Shown one piece after another: positions 30,224 through 37,151 of a DNA stretch of 64,000 nucleotides. The stretch comes from Streptomyces sp. 840.1 (GTDB lineage: Bacteria > Actinomycetota > Actinomycetes > Streptomycetales > Streptomycetaceae): assembly GCF_003751445.1 (NCBI RefSeq), contig NZ_RJUU01000003.1, positions 434,001-498,000 of the forward strand, read 5' to 3'. Within the stretch, counting starts at the first letter, position 1. Each line of letters starts with the position of its first letter. The notes beneath the pieces are model-generated. The model did not search any database. It saw only the letters and a program-made list of their open reading frames with translations, and had not been told where the DNA came from. A program made the position numbers and the translations under genes.

Positions 30224-30521
30224 GAACGCCTCCACGCACGCAAATGGATGAGTGGCAAGGGCTGAATCGGACACTTATCACTCTAGTTGCCATTGGATGT
30301 ACCAACATGTCGGCGATGAGTCTTCATCGGTCTCGCCGTCCCTCCGGGGCCGGCGCCCCGTGGGCCGGCATTCGCTCGGAGCGGGCGCCGGCTGGCCGTC
30401 GGTCGGGGGCGAGCCGGCCTGGGGCCATAACTCACGTCATGTGTTCCCTCGGTCACGGGAACGAGACCGGGTTCGACTGATATATCCCCTGAGCGGCCCC
30501 GCCCCAGGCGTAACCAGCCCT

Positions 30522-30653
30522 TCAACGGCCGACGGCCTTGAGCAGCTCCTCCTTGTTCATCGTGGAGCGGCCCCCGATGTTCTTCTTCTCGGCCTCTTCG
30601 TACCGCTGGCCCTTCGGGCGGCCCCGGACCCCGCCGGCCCGCGCTGCCGCCGC
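30522..30653 (-). pseudogene. SAP/Rho-N-like fragment in frame after a stop codon
   Basis: Forty-odd codons reading RGRPKGQRYEEAEKKNIGG followed by RSTMNKEELLKAVGR and a TGA. The tail has the look of a Rho-N or SAP-type motif (YEEA..K.I.GRS.MNKEELL.A). It is exactly in frame with the DUF2945 gene just upstream (minus strand) and separated from it only by that gene's TAA (30654-30656). No start codon lies between. It is either the relic of a longer fused protein or of a neighbouring gene. Confidence 0.45.
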
Positions 30654-30878
30654 TTACGACCCGTCGTTCTTCCGGCGCAGCGACTCGGGCTTGTGCACGG
30701 CCGTCCTGCCCGTCTTGTCGCTCTCGACCTCGTACTGGGGATCGTCCTTCGACGCAGCCACGGTTCGGCCGGCGGCCTTGGTGCGCCGGTCAACCTTCCT
30801 CGTGACAGAGCCCTCGACCGTCTTCCCGTGGCTCTTCCATTCGACGTCGTCCCCTGCGGAGAGCTTCTTCTTGGTCAT
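30654..30878 (-). CDS. DUF2945/HVA1 (TUDOR-like) small protein
   Basis: A 74-residue basic protein with the DUF2945, hypervirulence-associated TUDOR-domain pattern: KLSAGDDVEWKSHGKTVEGSVTRKVDR, a central strand region TVAASKDDPQYEVESDKTGRTAVHKPESLRR. The full family length is about 70, so it is intact as written. Its function in bacteria is not established. ATG 30878 has GAGAGGG upstream. Immediately after its stop the frame continues with a Rho-N/SAP-like remnant, which raises the possibility that the gene was longer. Confidence 0.82.
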   Translation of the reverse strand: MTKKKLSAGDDVEWKSHGKTVEGSVTRKVDRRTKAAGRTVAASKDDPQYEVESDKTGRTAVHKPESLRRKNDGS

Positions 30879-30973
30879 GGAAGGCGTCCCTCTCTCAAGG
30901 ATCGTGGTTCCGCGGCCCGCCAGGCGATTCACTGACGTCGGGGCGGTAGACCAGGGCAGCATGAGTGGGCGAG

Positions 30974-31202
30974 ATGGCTGACACCGAATACCTGGAGTAC
31001 GCGCGGTGAGTGGCAGCAGCGAGTAGCCCTGTTCCATGACCGGGTCAGGCACCTCTCACCGGACATCGTGACACCGCGGGAGACGGGGCGCACCCCCACT
31101 GCACAACGGGCCCGTCAGCTGCCGGACGACGAGTTCCACAGGGCCGAGCAACAGGAGCGGGAGCCGGAGAGCGCTGGTCGGGCAGGGCAGGCACCGCCCT
31201 AG
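30974..31202 (+). pseudogene. Small hypothetical gene disrupted by a one-base insertion
   Basis: ATG 30974 opens MADTEYLEYAR and stops at TGA 31007. If the T at 31007 is removed the frame continues EWQQRVALFHDRVRHLSPDI through LPDDEFHRAEQQEREPESAG to TAG 31200-31202, giving about 75 residues with a charged, helix-forming composition. The sequence on both sides of the break reads like one protein, so a single-base insertion is the simplest explanation. I do not recognise the family. It lies between two genes on the opposite strand, in a region with other decayed small genes. Confidence 0.45.
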
Positions 31203-31304
31203 GAATCGACCTACCGGAGGCGCAACTGCGCCCCTCCGCCGTACTGGCGGGGGGCCGCAGCCGGCGCACACGACTAAGACCGTCGGAGAACACATCCCTC
31301 CAGG

Positions 31305-32270
31305 TCAGCGCACCCGTCCCCGCGGTTTCAGCGCCACCGGCGGCAGTGCGGGAGCAGACAGCCGGTCGCCGTCGTAGCCGTGCACCTCACCGAAGCGGGA
31401 GCCCTCCGCCCACGCCTGCCGGGCCTCCTCGATCTCCTCGTGGGAACGCCCCACGAAGTTCCACCACATGACGATCTCCTCCTCGAAGGGCTCACCGCCC
31501 ACGAGCATCAGACCGGCGTCGGACTCCGCGCGCAGCGGGAGTTCGGTGCGGCCGCAGCCGAGGTAGAGCATCGAACCCGGCAGGACGGGTACGCCGTCGA
31601 CCTCCGCCTCGCCGGACATCGACAGCACCGCGTACTCGAAGTCGGGGTCGAGCGGGAGGCGGGCCTCGGCGCCCCGGCGCAGCGCCAGGTCGGCGCCGAC
31701 GATCGGGGTGTACGCGGTGCCGGGCGAGAGCGCACCGTCGAGTTCGCCGAGGATCACCGTGGCGGTGAGGCCGGGGGCCGTGACCGTCGGCAGGTCCGTG
31801 TGGTGCTGGAAGTGCGGCTCGGCGTCGCGGTGGGCGTCGGGGAGCGCGACCCAGAGCTGTGCGCCGTGCAGCAGAGCGGCGTGCGGCCTGGGGCTCTCCT
31901 CGGAGTGGCTGATCGCCCGGCCCGAGGTCATCAGGCCGAGTTCGTACGGGCGGATCGTCGCCAGGCTGCCGAGGCTGTCGCGGTGCAGGACCTCGCCCTC
32001 GTGCAGCCAGCTGACGGTCTGCAGGCCCATGTGGGGGTGGGGCGGCACCTGCATCCCGGGCTCGTCGGTGATGTCGTCGGGGCCGTAGTGGTCCACGAAG
32101 GCCCAGGCACCGACCATGCGGCGGCCGAGGTTGGGCAGCAGTCTGCGCACCTCGGTGGACTCCCCGAGCTTCACCCGACGCGGGGTGAGGAGTTCGCGTA
32201 CGGGTTCGGCGACGACGAAGCCGCGCCCTCCGCAGACGGAGGGAACTGCCTGGCGATCGAGATTGCTCAT
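31305..32270 (-). CDS. Pirin family protein
   Basis: A 321-residue bicupin of the pirin family; some members are quercetinases, others regulators, and the role here is not defined. The metal-site pattern is seen in PPHPHMGLQTVSWLHEGEVLHRDSLG (two His, later His and Glu) and GRAISHSEES. The C-terminal cupin has GELDGALSPGTAYTPIV and PGSMLYLGCGR. ATG 32270 is chosen over GTG/ATG positions up to 32315 because pirin N-termini begin shortly before the first strand. It is divergent from a TPR gene. The shared intergenic region is unusually AT-rich for this window and carries GTGG and CCAC half-sites nine bases apart at about 32330-32346. Confidence 0.92.
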   Translation of the reverse strand: MSNLDRQAVPSVCGGRGFVVAEPVRELLTPRRVKLGESTEVRRLLPNLGRRMVGAWAFVDHYGPDDITDEPGMQVPPHPHMGLQTVSWLHEGEVLHRDSLGSLATIRPYELGLMTSGRAISHSEESPRPHAALLHGAQLWVALPDAHRDAEPHFQHHTDLPTVTAPGLTATVILGELDGALSPGTAYTPIVGADLALRRGAEARLPLDPDFEYAVLSMSGEAEVDGVPVLPGSMLYLGCGRTELPLRAESDAGLMLVGGEPFEEEIVMWWNFVGRSHEEIEEARQAWAEGSRFGEVHGYDGDRLSAPALPPVALKPRGRVR

Positions 32271-32412
32271 GGCGCTCAACCTATTCCCGTACGGGCCCGG
32301 TCCGACGGCACCCACGCCGAATATTTAGTGGAATGTTAAACCACCTTGGAGTGTTGTGACCATCGACGCAGCCGGGACGGGCCCGGCGGCGAGCCTCGAC
32401 CGAGGAGGACGA

Positions 32413-32769
32413 ATGAGCGACACCTACTACGAGTTCGGTACCGCAGCCGAGCGGTGGGAGCGCGCGCAGTTCTTCTTCGAATCGAAGGAGTACCTGGTGG
32501 CGGCCCGGATCCTGGGCGGGCTGGTCGAGGAGGTGCCGGAGCAGGTCGCGCCGCGCCTGCTGCTGGCGAGGGCCTACTACCACTCGGCGCGGCTCGGCCG
32601 GGCCGAGACGGAACTGCGGGCGGTACTGGAGCTCGACCCCGTGGAGCACTACGCCCGGCTGATGCTCGGCCGCACGCTGGAGCGCCAGGGGCGGCAGACC
32701 GAGGCGGCGACACACCTGCGGGTGGCGGCCGCGCTGGCCGGGGACTTCACCCCGGCGGGCGGCGCGTGA
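32413..32769 (+). CDS. Tetratricopeptide repeat protein
   Basis: A 118-residue all-helical protein with about two and a half TPR units: SKEYLVAARILGGLVEE, APRLLLARAYYHSARLGRAETELRAVLELDP and YARLMLGRTLERQGRQTEAATHLRVAAAL. TPR proteins mediate protein-protein contacts; the partner is not known. GAGGAGG lies upstream of ATG 32413. It is divergent from pirin, a pairing that suggests common regulation. The C-terminus (GDFTPAGGA) is short and uncharged. Confidence 0.88.
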   Translation: MSDTYYEFGTAAERWERAQFFFESKEYLVAARILGGLVEEVPEQVAPRLLLARAYYHSARLGRAETELRAVLELDPVEHYARLMLGRTLERQGRQTEAATHLRVAAALAGDFTPAGGA

Positions 32770-32881
32770 CCGCAGGTCGACCGGGGGTGCCTGCGGCGGG
32801 TGGGACATGCGGTACGGGCGGGCGTTCACCGGGAGATATCCGGGTGCGGCCCGCCCGCACCGCGTGATAGTCCACTGCGTC

Positions 32882-33388
32882 ATGACCGTTATCGATACCC
32901 CGCGCCTCCTGCTCCGCGCGATGAGCGCATCCGACGTCGAGCACGTGGTGGAGGGCCGGCCACCGGAAGGCGTCCGGTGGGCGGCCGGATACCCCTCCCA
33001 GGGCGAGCGGGCGGCGGCCACGCGCGTCCTGCGCGCCATTGCCGAGACCGGGGATCCGGCTCCGTTCGGCTCGTACGAGATACGGCTCGGCAAGGACGGG
33101 CCGGTGATCGGCGGGCTCGGGTTCCACGGGGTTCCCGACGAGGCCGGGCACGTCACGATCGGCTACGGGCTCGTGCCCTCGGTCCAGGGCATGGGGTACG
33201 CCTCCGAGGCGCTCCGCGCGCTGCTGCGGTTCGCCCGCGGCCTGGGCGTCGTCTGCGTGCACGGGGACACCGACCTCGACAACGTCGCGTCCCAGCGCGT
33301 CATGACGGCCGCAGGCATGCGCCTGGTGCGTGAGGACTCCCTGCTGAAGCACTACCGCGTGGACTGGGACGGTCCCGCCGGGCGGTGA
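32882..33388 (+). CDS. GNAT family N-acetyltransferase
   Basis: A 168-residue acetyltransferase of the RimJ/RimL-like type. TPRLLLRAMSASDVEHV is the canonical opening, IGYGLVPSVQGMGYASEALRALLRFA contains the acetyl-CoA pyrophosphate loop (Q-G-x-G-Y-A), and NVASQRVMTAAGM is the last helix-strand unit. The substrate (protein N-terminus, amine or antibiotic) is unknown. ATG 32882 has GATAGT about ten bases upstream and no ribosome-binding site, so the transcript may be leaderless. It converges on cbtA, with a bidirectional terminator in between. Confidence 0.88.
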   Translation: MTVIDTPRLLLRAMSASDVEHVVEGRPPEGVRWAAGYPSQGERAAATRVLRAIAETGDPAPFGSYEIRLGKDGPVIGGLGFHGVPDEAGHVTIGYGLVPSVQGMGYASEALRALLRFARGLGVVCVHGDTDLDNVASQRVMTAAGMRLVREDSLLKHYRVDWDGPAGR

Positions 33389-33411
33389 CGCGAGCCGGCC
33401 CGTGACGCGGC

Positions 33412-33442
33412 GGAACCCGCGAGGACTCACCTCGCGGGTTCC
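33412..33442. terminator. Bidirectional hairpin terminator
   Basis: GGAACCCGCGAGG (33412-33424) and CCTCGCGGGTTCC (33430-33442) form a perfect 13-bp stem with a five-base loop, between the convergent GNAT and cbtA genes. Confidence 0.85.
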
Positions 33443-33475
33443 GGCGCTGCACGGGCCCGACGGCGCGTGGGCGGG

Positions 33476-34249
33476 TCAGCCCGCCGCGGCCGCGGCGCGT
33501 TCCGCTGTTGTGCCGCCTGCACGGGCAGGCTGCGCCCTCGGCACCAGCAGCCGTTCGGTGAGGTAGCCGAAGAGCAGCCCGAAAGTGGTCCACAGCGTGA
33601 CCTGGACCGCGAGCGTGGCCAGCCTGAACTGCCACAGCAGGGTGGCCGGGAAGCCCTTTCCGACCTCGTTGAACGAGGGCAGGAAGACGTACGCGAGACC
33701 GATGAGCAGGACGTATCCGGCCCCTGCGGCGATCGTCGCGTTCCAGGCGCCCAGGCGGGGTGCCAGCCGCCTGCCGAGGATGACGGCGGCGACGGCCAGC
33801 AGCACGCTGAGGGCGACCATCAGGAAGAACAGTGCCGTGCGTCTGCCGATGGTGTCGGGGTTGCCGACGGCCGGCGGATTCGCCGGGTACTTCAGGAACG
33901 GCACGACGTACACGGCCAGCAGGGCCGCGCCCGCGATCAGCGCCGCGGTGGCGCGCGGACCGAAGCGGCCCATCCGGCCGAGCGCGTAACAGAAGACGAG
34001 TGCGGCGATGCCGCCGATGGCCACGCCGAAGACGACTACGCCGGTGGCGAGGCCCGCGGTGGACTGCATGGTGCGGCTGACGAGTTCCTCGCCGCCACCG
34101 TGGTCGTGGCTGTGCGCCTCCTCCAGGGCGATGGCGGCGTCCACCCGGGACTCGCCGAGGAAGTAGGCGACGGCCAGCGCGAGCGCGCCCGCGACGAGGC
34201 CGGCCAGCATGCCGCGGACCAGCAGAGCTCTGACAGATATGGAGTTCAT
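33476..34249 (-). CDS. cbtA: CbtA, cobalt transporter subunit
   Basis: A 257-residue membrane protein of the CbtA family, predicted to take up cobalt for cobalamin synthesis. There are five or six hydrophobic helices, beginning ALLVRGMLAGLVAGALALAV. After the first helix a His-rich loop, EEAHSHDHGGGEE, is the likely metal-collecting site. GLATGVVVFGVAIGGIAALVF and FFLMVALSVLLAVAAVIL follow. GGGGAATCCCTC precedes ATG 34249. It is 29 bases downstream of cbtB, and both are under a cobalamin riboswitch, which matches their role in cobalt supply. Confidence 0.92.
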   Translation of the reverse strand: MNSISVRALLVRGMLAGLVAGALALAVAYFLGESRVDAAIALEEAHSHDHGGGEELVSRTMQSTAGLATGVVVFGVAIGGIAALVFCYALGRMGRFGPRATAALIAGAALLAVYVVPFLKYPANPPAVGNPDTIGRRTALFFLMVALSVLLAVAAVILGRRLAPRLGAWNATIAAGAGYVLLIGLAYVFLPSFNEVGKGFPATLLWQFRLATLAVQVTLWTTFGLLFGYLTERLLVPRAQPARAGGTTAERAAAAAG

Positions 34250-34278
34250 GAGGGATTCCCCTGGATCAGCCCGGTGGG

Positions 34279-34494
34279 TCAGTGGCAGGGGAAACCGAGC
34301 AGGTGACGGCCGTCGTGGACCCACTCGTGCACGCCCGCGCCCGAGATGACGGAGGTGGCGCCCTGCTCGGCGCCGACGAAGTAGAGCAGGATCAGCATGA
34401 GGATGCCGAAGAAGACCGCCCAAGGGGCGATGGCCTTCAGTGAGATGGGAGTGATGGCGGGTGCGCCGGTGGCGGGGGCAGCAGTCTGTGCCAT
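34279..34494 (-). CDS. cbtB: CbtB, small cobalt transporter subunit
   Basis: A 71-residue protein with one transmembrane helix (PWAVFFGILMLILLYFVGAEQG) and a C-terminal His-rich tail, GVHEWVHDGRHLLGFPCH, likely a cobalt ligand site. This is the CbtB pattern: single helix followed by a conserved HEhxHD-type segment. AGGAGG sits seven bases before ATG 34494. First gene of the riboswitch-controlled cbtBA operon. Confidence 0.92.
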   Translation of the reverse strand: MAQTAAPATGAPAITPISLKAIAPWAVFFGILMLILLYFVGAEQGATSVISGAGVHEWVHDGRHLLGFPCH

Positions 34495-34524
34495 GGCAGA
34501 ACCTCCTGTGGGAACACGCGTCCC

Positions 34525-34650
34525 GATCGTGGTGCCTGAGACGAAGGTGCTGGGTCTGACTTCCCCGCACAGGTACGGGTTCACAGTGGCGCGACCGTGC
34601 CGGATTCTCACCGGACTTCCGTCACACCCTCGTCGTGTGGTCGCGACCAT
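34525..34650 (-). promoter_or_regulatory. Cobalamin (B12) riboswitch
   Basis: Read on the minus strand, the leader of cbtB contains the conserved blocks of the AdoCbl element in order: GGAAGTCCGGTGAGAATCCGG (core P4-P6 region; plus 34600-34620), the B12 box GCCACTG (plus 34584-34590) and GGGGAAGTCAGACCC (plus 34552-34566). The element ends 20-30 bases before the AGGAGG ribosome-binding site of cbtB. A short hairpin (GGGACGCGTGTTCCC) lies between, which may be part of the expression platform. Boundaries are approximate. Confidence 0.93.
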
Positions 34651-34757
34651 ACCGCCTGGGCGTGGGCGCCGCCATGGTGCGGTCCGGGCGTCCGGGAAGC
34701 CCTGATGCCATGGTGTGGTCGGGCAAGTGGCCACCGTTCAGGGAGTTGAGGGCAGCA

Positions 34758-35342
34758 ATGACGGTACGGGTGATGTTGATCTCACCGGCGATGAACGCGG
34801 CGCTGCGCGAGGCCCGGTTCGCCGGTGACGCGCCGCTCGACGACTCCGGACTCCGGCAGGCGCGGGCCGCCGCACCCGCCGTGCCATCGGCGGCCAGGCG
34901 CATGCGCGGCCCGTCCATGCGCTGCACCGCGACCGCGGACGCACTGGGGCTCCGGTCCGAACCCGAACCCGCCCTGCGGGACTGGGAGATGGGCCGCTGG
35001 TCCGGCGCCCGGCTGGCCGAGGTGAGCACGGCCGAGCCGGACGGGGTGGCCGCCTGGCTGAGCGACCCGGCCGCCGCGCCGCACGGGGGTGAGTCCCTGC
35101 TGGAACTGTGCACGCGGGTGGGCTCGTGGCTCGACTCCCCGCACGGAAGCGACGACGGGCGGGTGCTGGCGGTGGCCGAGCCCGCCGTGATCCGCGCCGC
35201 GACGGTCCACGCACTGGACCTCCCGCCGCAGGCCTTCTGGCGGCTGGACGTCGCCCCGTTGACCGTCACGGAGCTCAGCGGCAGGTCGGGGCGGTGGAAC
35301 CTGCGCTGCGGCCGGCCGCTCCCGGCGGAACCGGAGAGCTGA
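34758..35342 (+). CDS. Histidine-phosphatase-fold protein lacking both catalytic histidines
   Basis: A 194-residue protein with the overall layout of the histidine phosphatase (CobC/phosphoglycerate mutase) superfamily. MRCTATADALGL matches the arginine-containing SxxxRCxxTA element, DWEMGRWSGARLAEV and PHGGESLLELCTRVGSWLD are the CobC-like region, and LAVAEPAVIRAATVHAL stands where active members have VxHxGxIR. The N-terminal catalytic RHG is replaced by SPA (VMLISPAMNAAL), and the second His by Glu or Pro (VAEPAV). Two catalytic histidines are therefore gone while the scaffold is kept. It is divergent from the riboswitch-controlled cbtBA operon, which hints at B12 metabolism. A binding or regulatory pseudoenzyme is possible. 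Confidence 0.78.
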   Translation: MTVRVMLISPAMNAALREARFAGDAPLDDSGLRQARAAAPAVPSAARRMRGPSMRCTATADALGLRSEPEPALRDWEMGRWSGARLAEVSTAEPDGVAAWLSDPAAAPHGGESLLELCTRVGSWLDSPHGSDDGRVLAVAEPAVIRAATVHALDLPPQAFWRLDVAPLTVTELSGRSGRWNLRCGRPLPAEPES

Positions 35343-35401
35343 CGAACGCGCCGACGGGGCGGCGGCCCGGTGCGTGCAAGAACTGTGGTCTGCCAAGAGC
35401 C

Positions 35402-35442
35402 TTGACACGCTCTTGGTTCACTTCTTAAATCACGAAGTGAAC
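35402..35442 (+). promoter_or_regulatory. Strong promoter with an inverted-repeat operator over the -10
   Basis: TTGACA (35402-35407), a 17-base spacer and TTAAAT (35425-35430) form a near-consensus promoter. GTTCACTTC (35416-35424) and GAAGTGAAC (35434-35442) are a perfect 9-bp inverted repeat, 9 bases apart, that brackets the -10. The match extends to 12 of 13 when the flanking bases are included. It lies about 95 bases upstream of the GH16 gene. A repressor bound here would block the promoter. Confidence 0.75.
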
Positions 35443-35537
35443 TAAGGCCTCAACTCCCCCACGTGGCCGCCATGCCCCCACTTGTCATATGCATGGTGAG
35501 TCACATTTCCTCCGTCCCGTACGGAAAGGAAATTCAC

Positions 35538-36440
35538 ATGAGCTCCCCCCACCTGACCAGGCGCCTCCTGGTCTCCGCACTCTCGGTACTCGCCCTCGTC
35601 TCCGCCACCTCCGGCCTCGCCTCCGGCGCCCCCATGCCGTCTCCGGCCTCGAAGGGATCCGTCACCACGCAGGCGTCCACCGCCGCCGCGACGTTCACCG
35701 ACGACTTCGACGGAGCCGCAGGTTCCGCCGTTGACGGCGGTAAGTGGCAGATCGAGACCGGTGACAACGTCAACAACCACGAGCGGCAGTACTACACGGC
35801 CGGGAACAGCAACGCGGCGCTGGACGGCCAGGGCCATCTGGTCATCACCGCGCGCAAGGAGAACCCGAACAACTACCAGTGCTGGTACGGCACCTGTGAG
35901 TACACCTCGGCGCGGCTCAACACCTCGGGCAAGTTCACCCAGACCTACGGCCACGTCGAGGCCCGGATGAAGATCCCGCGCGGCCAGGGCATGTGGCCCG
36001 CCTTCTGGATGCTCGGCGACGACATCGGACAGGTCGGCTGGCCCAACTCCGGCGAGATCGACATCATGGAGAACGTCGGCTTCGAACCCAACACCGTCCA
36101 CGGCACCCTGCACGGCCCCGGCTACTCCGGCTCCGCTGGCATCGGCGCCGGCTACAGCCTCCCCGGCGGCCAGGCCTTCGCCGACGACTTCCACACCTTC
36201 GCCATCGACTGGGCCCCCGACTCCGTCACGTGGTCCGTCGACGGCAACGTCTACCAGCACCGCACCCCCGCCGACACCGGCGGCAACACCTGGGCCTTCA
36301 ACAAGCCCTTCTTCCTCATCCTCAACCTCGCCGTCGGCGGCTACTGGCCCGGCGACCCCGACGGCAACACCACCTTCCCCCAGCAACTCGTCGTCGACCA
36401 CGTCCGCGTCACCACCAGCGACAGCCAGCCCCCGGCCTGA
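35538..36440 (+). CDS. Secreted GH16 beta-glucanase
   Basis: A 300-residue exported glycoside hydrolase family 16 enzyme, most likely a beta-1,3- (laminarinase-type) or mixed-linkage glucanase. The signal peptide is RRLLVSALSVLALVSATSGLASGAPM. The catalytic motif GEIDIMENVG (nucleophile Glu, Asp, acid/base Glu) is near residue 180, followed by HGTLHGPGYSG and FAIDWAPDSVTWSVDG. PFFLILNLAVGGYWPGDPD and FPQQLVVDHVRV form the C-terminal strands. There is no separate carbohydrate-binding module. GGAAAGGAAA precedes ATG 35538. The upstream promoter is operator-overlapped, so expression is probably induced by a substrate-derived signal. Confidence 0.94.
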   Translation: MSSPHLTRRLLVSALSVLALVSATSGLASGAPMPSPASKGSVTTQASTAAATFTDDFDGAAGSAVDGGKWQIETGDNVNNHERQYYTAGNSNAALDGQGHLVITARKENPNNYQCWYGTCEYTSARLNTSGKFTQTYGHVEARMKIPRGQGMWPAFWMLGDDIGQVGWPNSGEIDIMENVGFEPNTVHGTLHGPGYSGSAGIGAGYSLPGGQAFADDFHTFAIDWAPDSVTWSVDGNVYQHRTPADTGGNTWAFNKPFFLILNLAVGGYWPGDPDGNTTFPQQLVVDHVRVTTSDSQPPA

Positions 36441-36446
36441 GCGAAA

Positions 36447-36478
36447 CGGTCCCGCCGGGCGGCCGCCCGGCGGGACCG
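36447..36478. terminator. 32-bp perfect palindrome, terminator
   Basis: CGGTCCCGCCGGGCGG (36447-36462) is followed at once by its exact reverse complement (36463-36478). It lies six bases after the GH16 stop and before the convergent RidA gene, so it probably serves both. Confidence 0.75.
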
Positions 36479-36600
36479 CGTGCGCCGTCTGCGGCACGGC
36501 GTGGGCCCTGCCGGCTGCCCTCGGCGCCACCGGGGCCCCACGCCCGGATCACCGGATGCCGGCGCTCGCCCCCTCGAAGGCAAGGATCCGCTGTGCGGCT

Positions 36601-37020
36601 TCAGCCGCGAGGGGAAGCGGATCGCCGGCCAGCACTCGGCGCCACGGCCAATGCATCGATCTCGACCCGGAAGTCCGGGTGGACCAGGCCGGCCACCCTC
36701 ACCAAGGAGCAGGCAGGCGGGTTCTTGGCGTCCTGGTACTCGTCCCGCACTGTGCGGAACGCGCCCAGGTCGTCCAGGTCGGTCAGGTAGACCGTCAGTT
36801 TGACCACGTGTTCCAGACCTGAGCCTGCTGCCTCCAGCGCGGTGATCAGGTTCGCGTAGACCTGCCGGACCTGGGCCTCGGCATCGTCCTTACCGACCGG
36901 ATTGCCGTCGCCGTCCAGGGGGACCTGCCCCGAGACGGCGACCATCGCTCCGGTGAAGGCGACCGCGTGGCTGTAGCCGTTGACGGGCGGTGAACCGTTG
37001 GGACGTATGAAGTGCTCCAT
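36601..37020 (-). CDS. RidA family protein
   Basis: A 139-residue RidA (YjgF/YER057c) family protein. Archetypal members hydrolyse reactive enamine/imine intermediates to protect PLP enzymes. The pattern SHAVAFTGAMVAVSGQVPLDGDGNPVG opens the domain, LITALEAAGSGLEHVVKLTVYLTDL is the central helix and strand, and VRVAGLVHPDFRVEIDALAVA ends it. The usual catalytic Arg region near the C-terminus (normally R in pR..v) reads SLVRVAGL, so an Arg is present. ATG 37020 is unambiguous. It is not in an operon with a PLP enzyme here. Confidence 0.88.
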   Translation of the reverse strand: MEHFIRPNGSPPVNGYSHAVAFTGAMVAVSGQVPLDGDGNPVGKDDAEAQVRQVYANLITALEAAGSGLEHVVKLTVYLTDLDDLGAFRTVRDEYQDAKNPPACSLVRVAGLVHPDFRVEIDALAVAPSAGRRSASPRG

Positions 37021-37076
37021 GGCCGCCGATCATGCCACGACCGGAAATCAGCCCCTGCCGGCCGCACCGCGACCGG

Positions 37077-37111
37077 CGGGGCCGGGACCGCGGTTCGCGG
37101 TCCCGGCCCCG
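37077..37111. terminator. Hairpin terminator downstream of the sugar dehydrogenase gene
   Basis: CGGGGCCGGGACCGCG (37077-37092) pairs exactly with CGCGGTCCCGGCCCCG (37096-37111) over a three-base loop. It lies downstream of the sugar dehydrogenase gene (minus strand) and upstream of RidA on the same strand. Confidence 0.8.
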
Positions 37112-37151
37112 CGGGCCTCCCGGCTGTCAGTGTGCGCGGTACCTCATCGGC

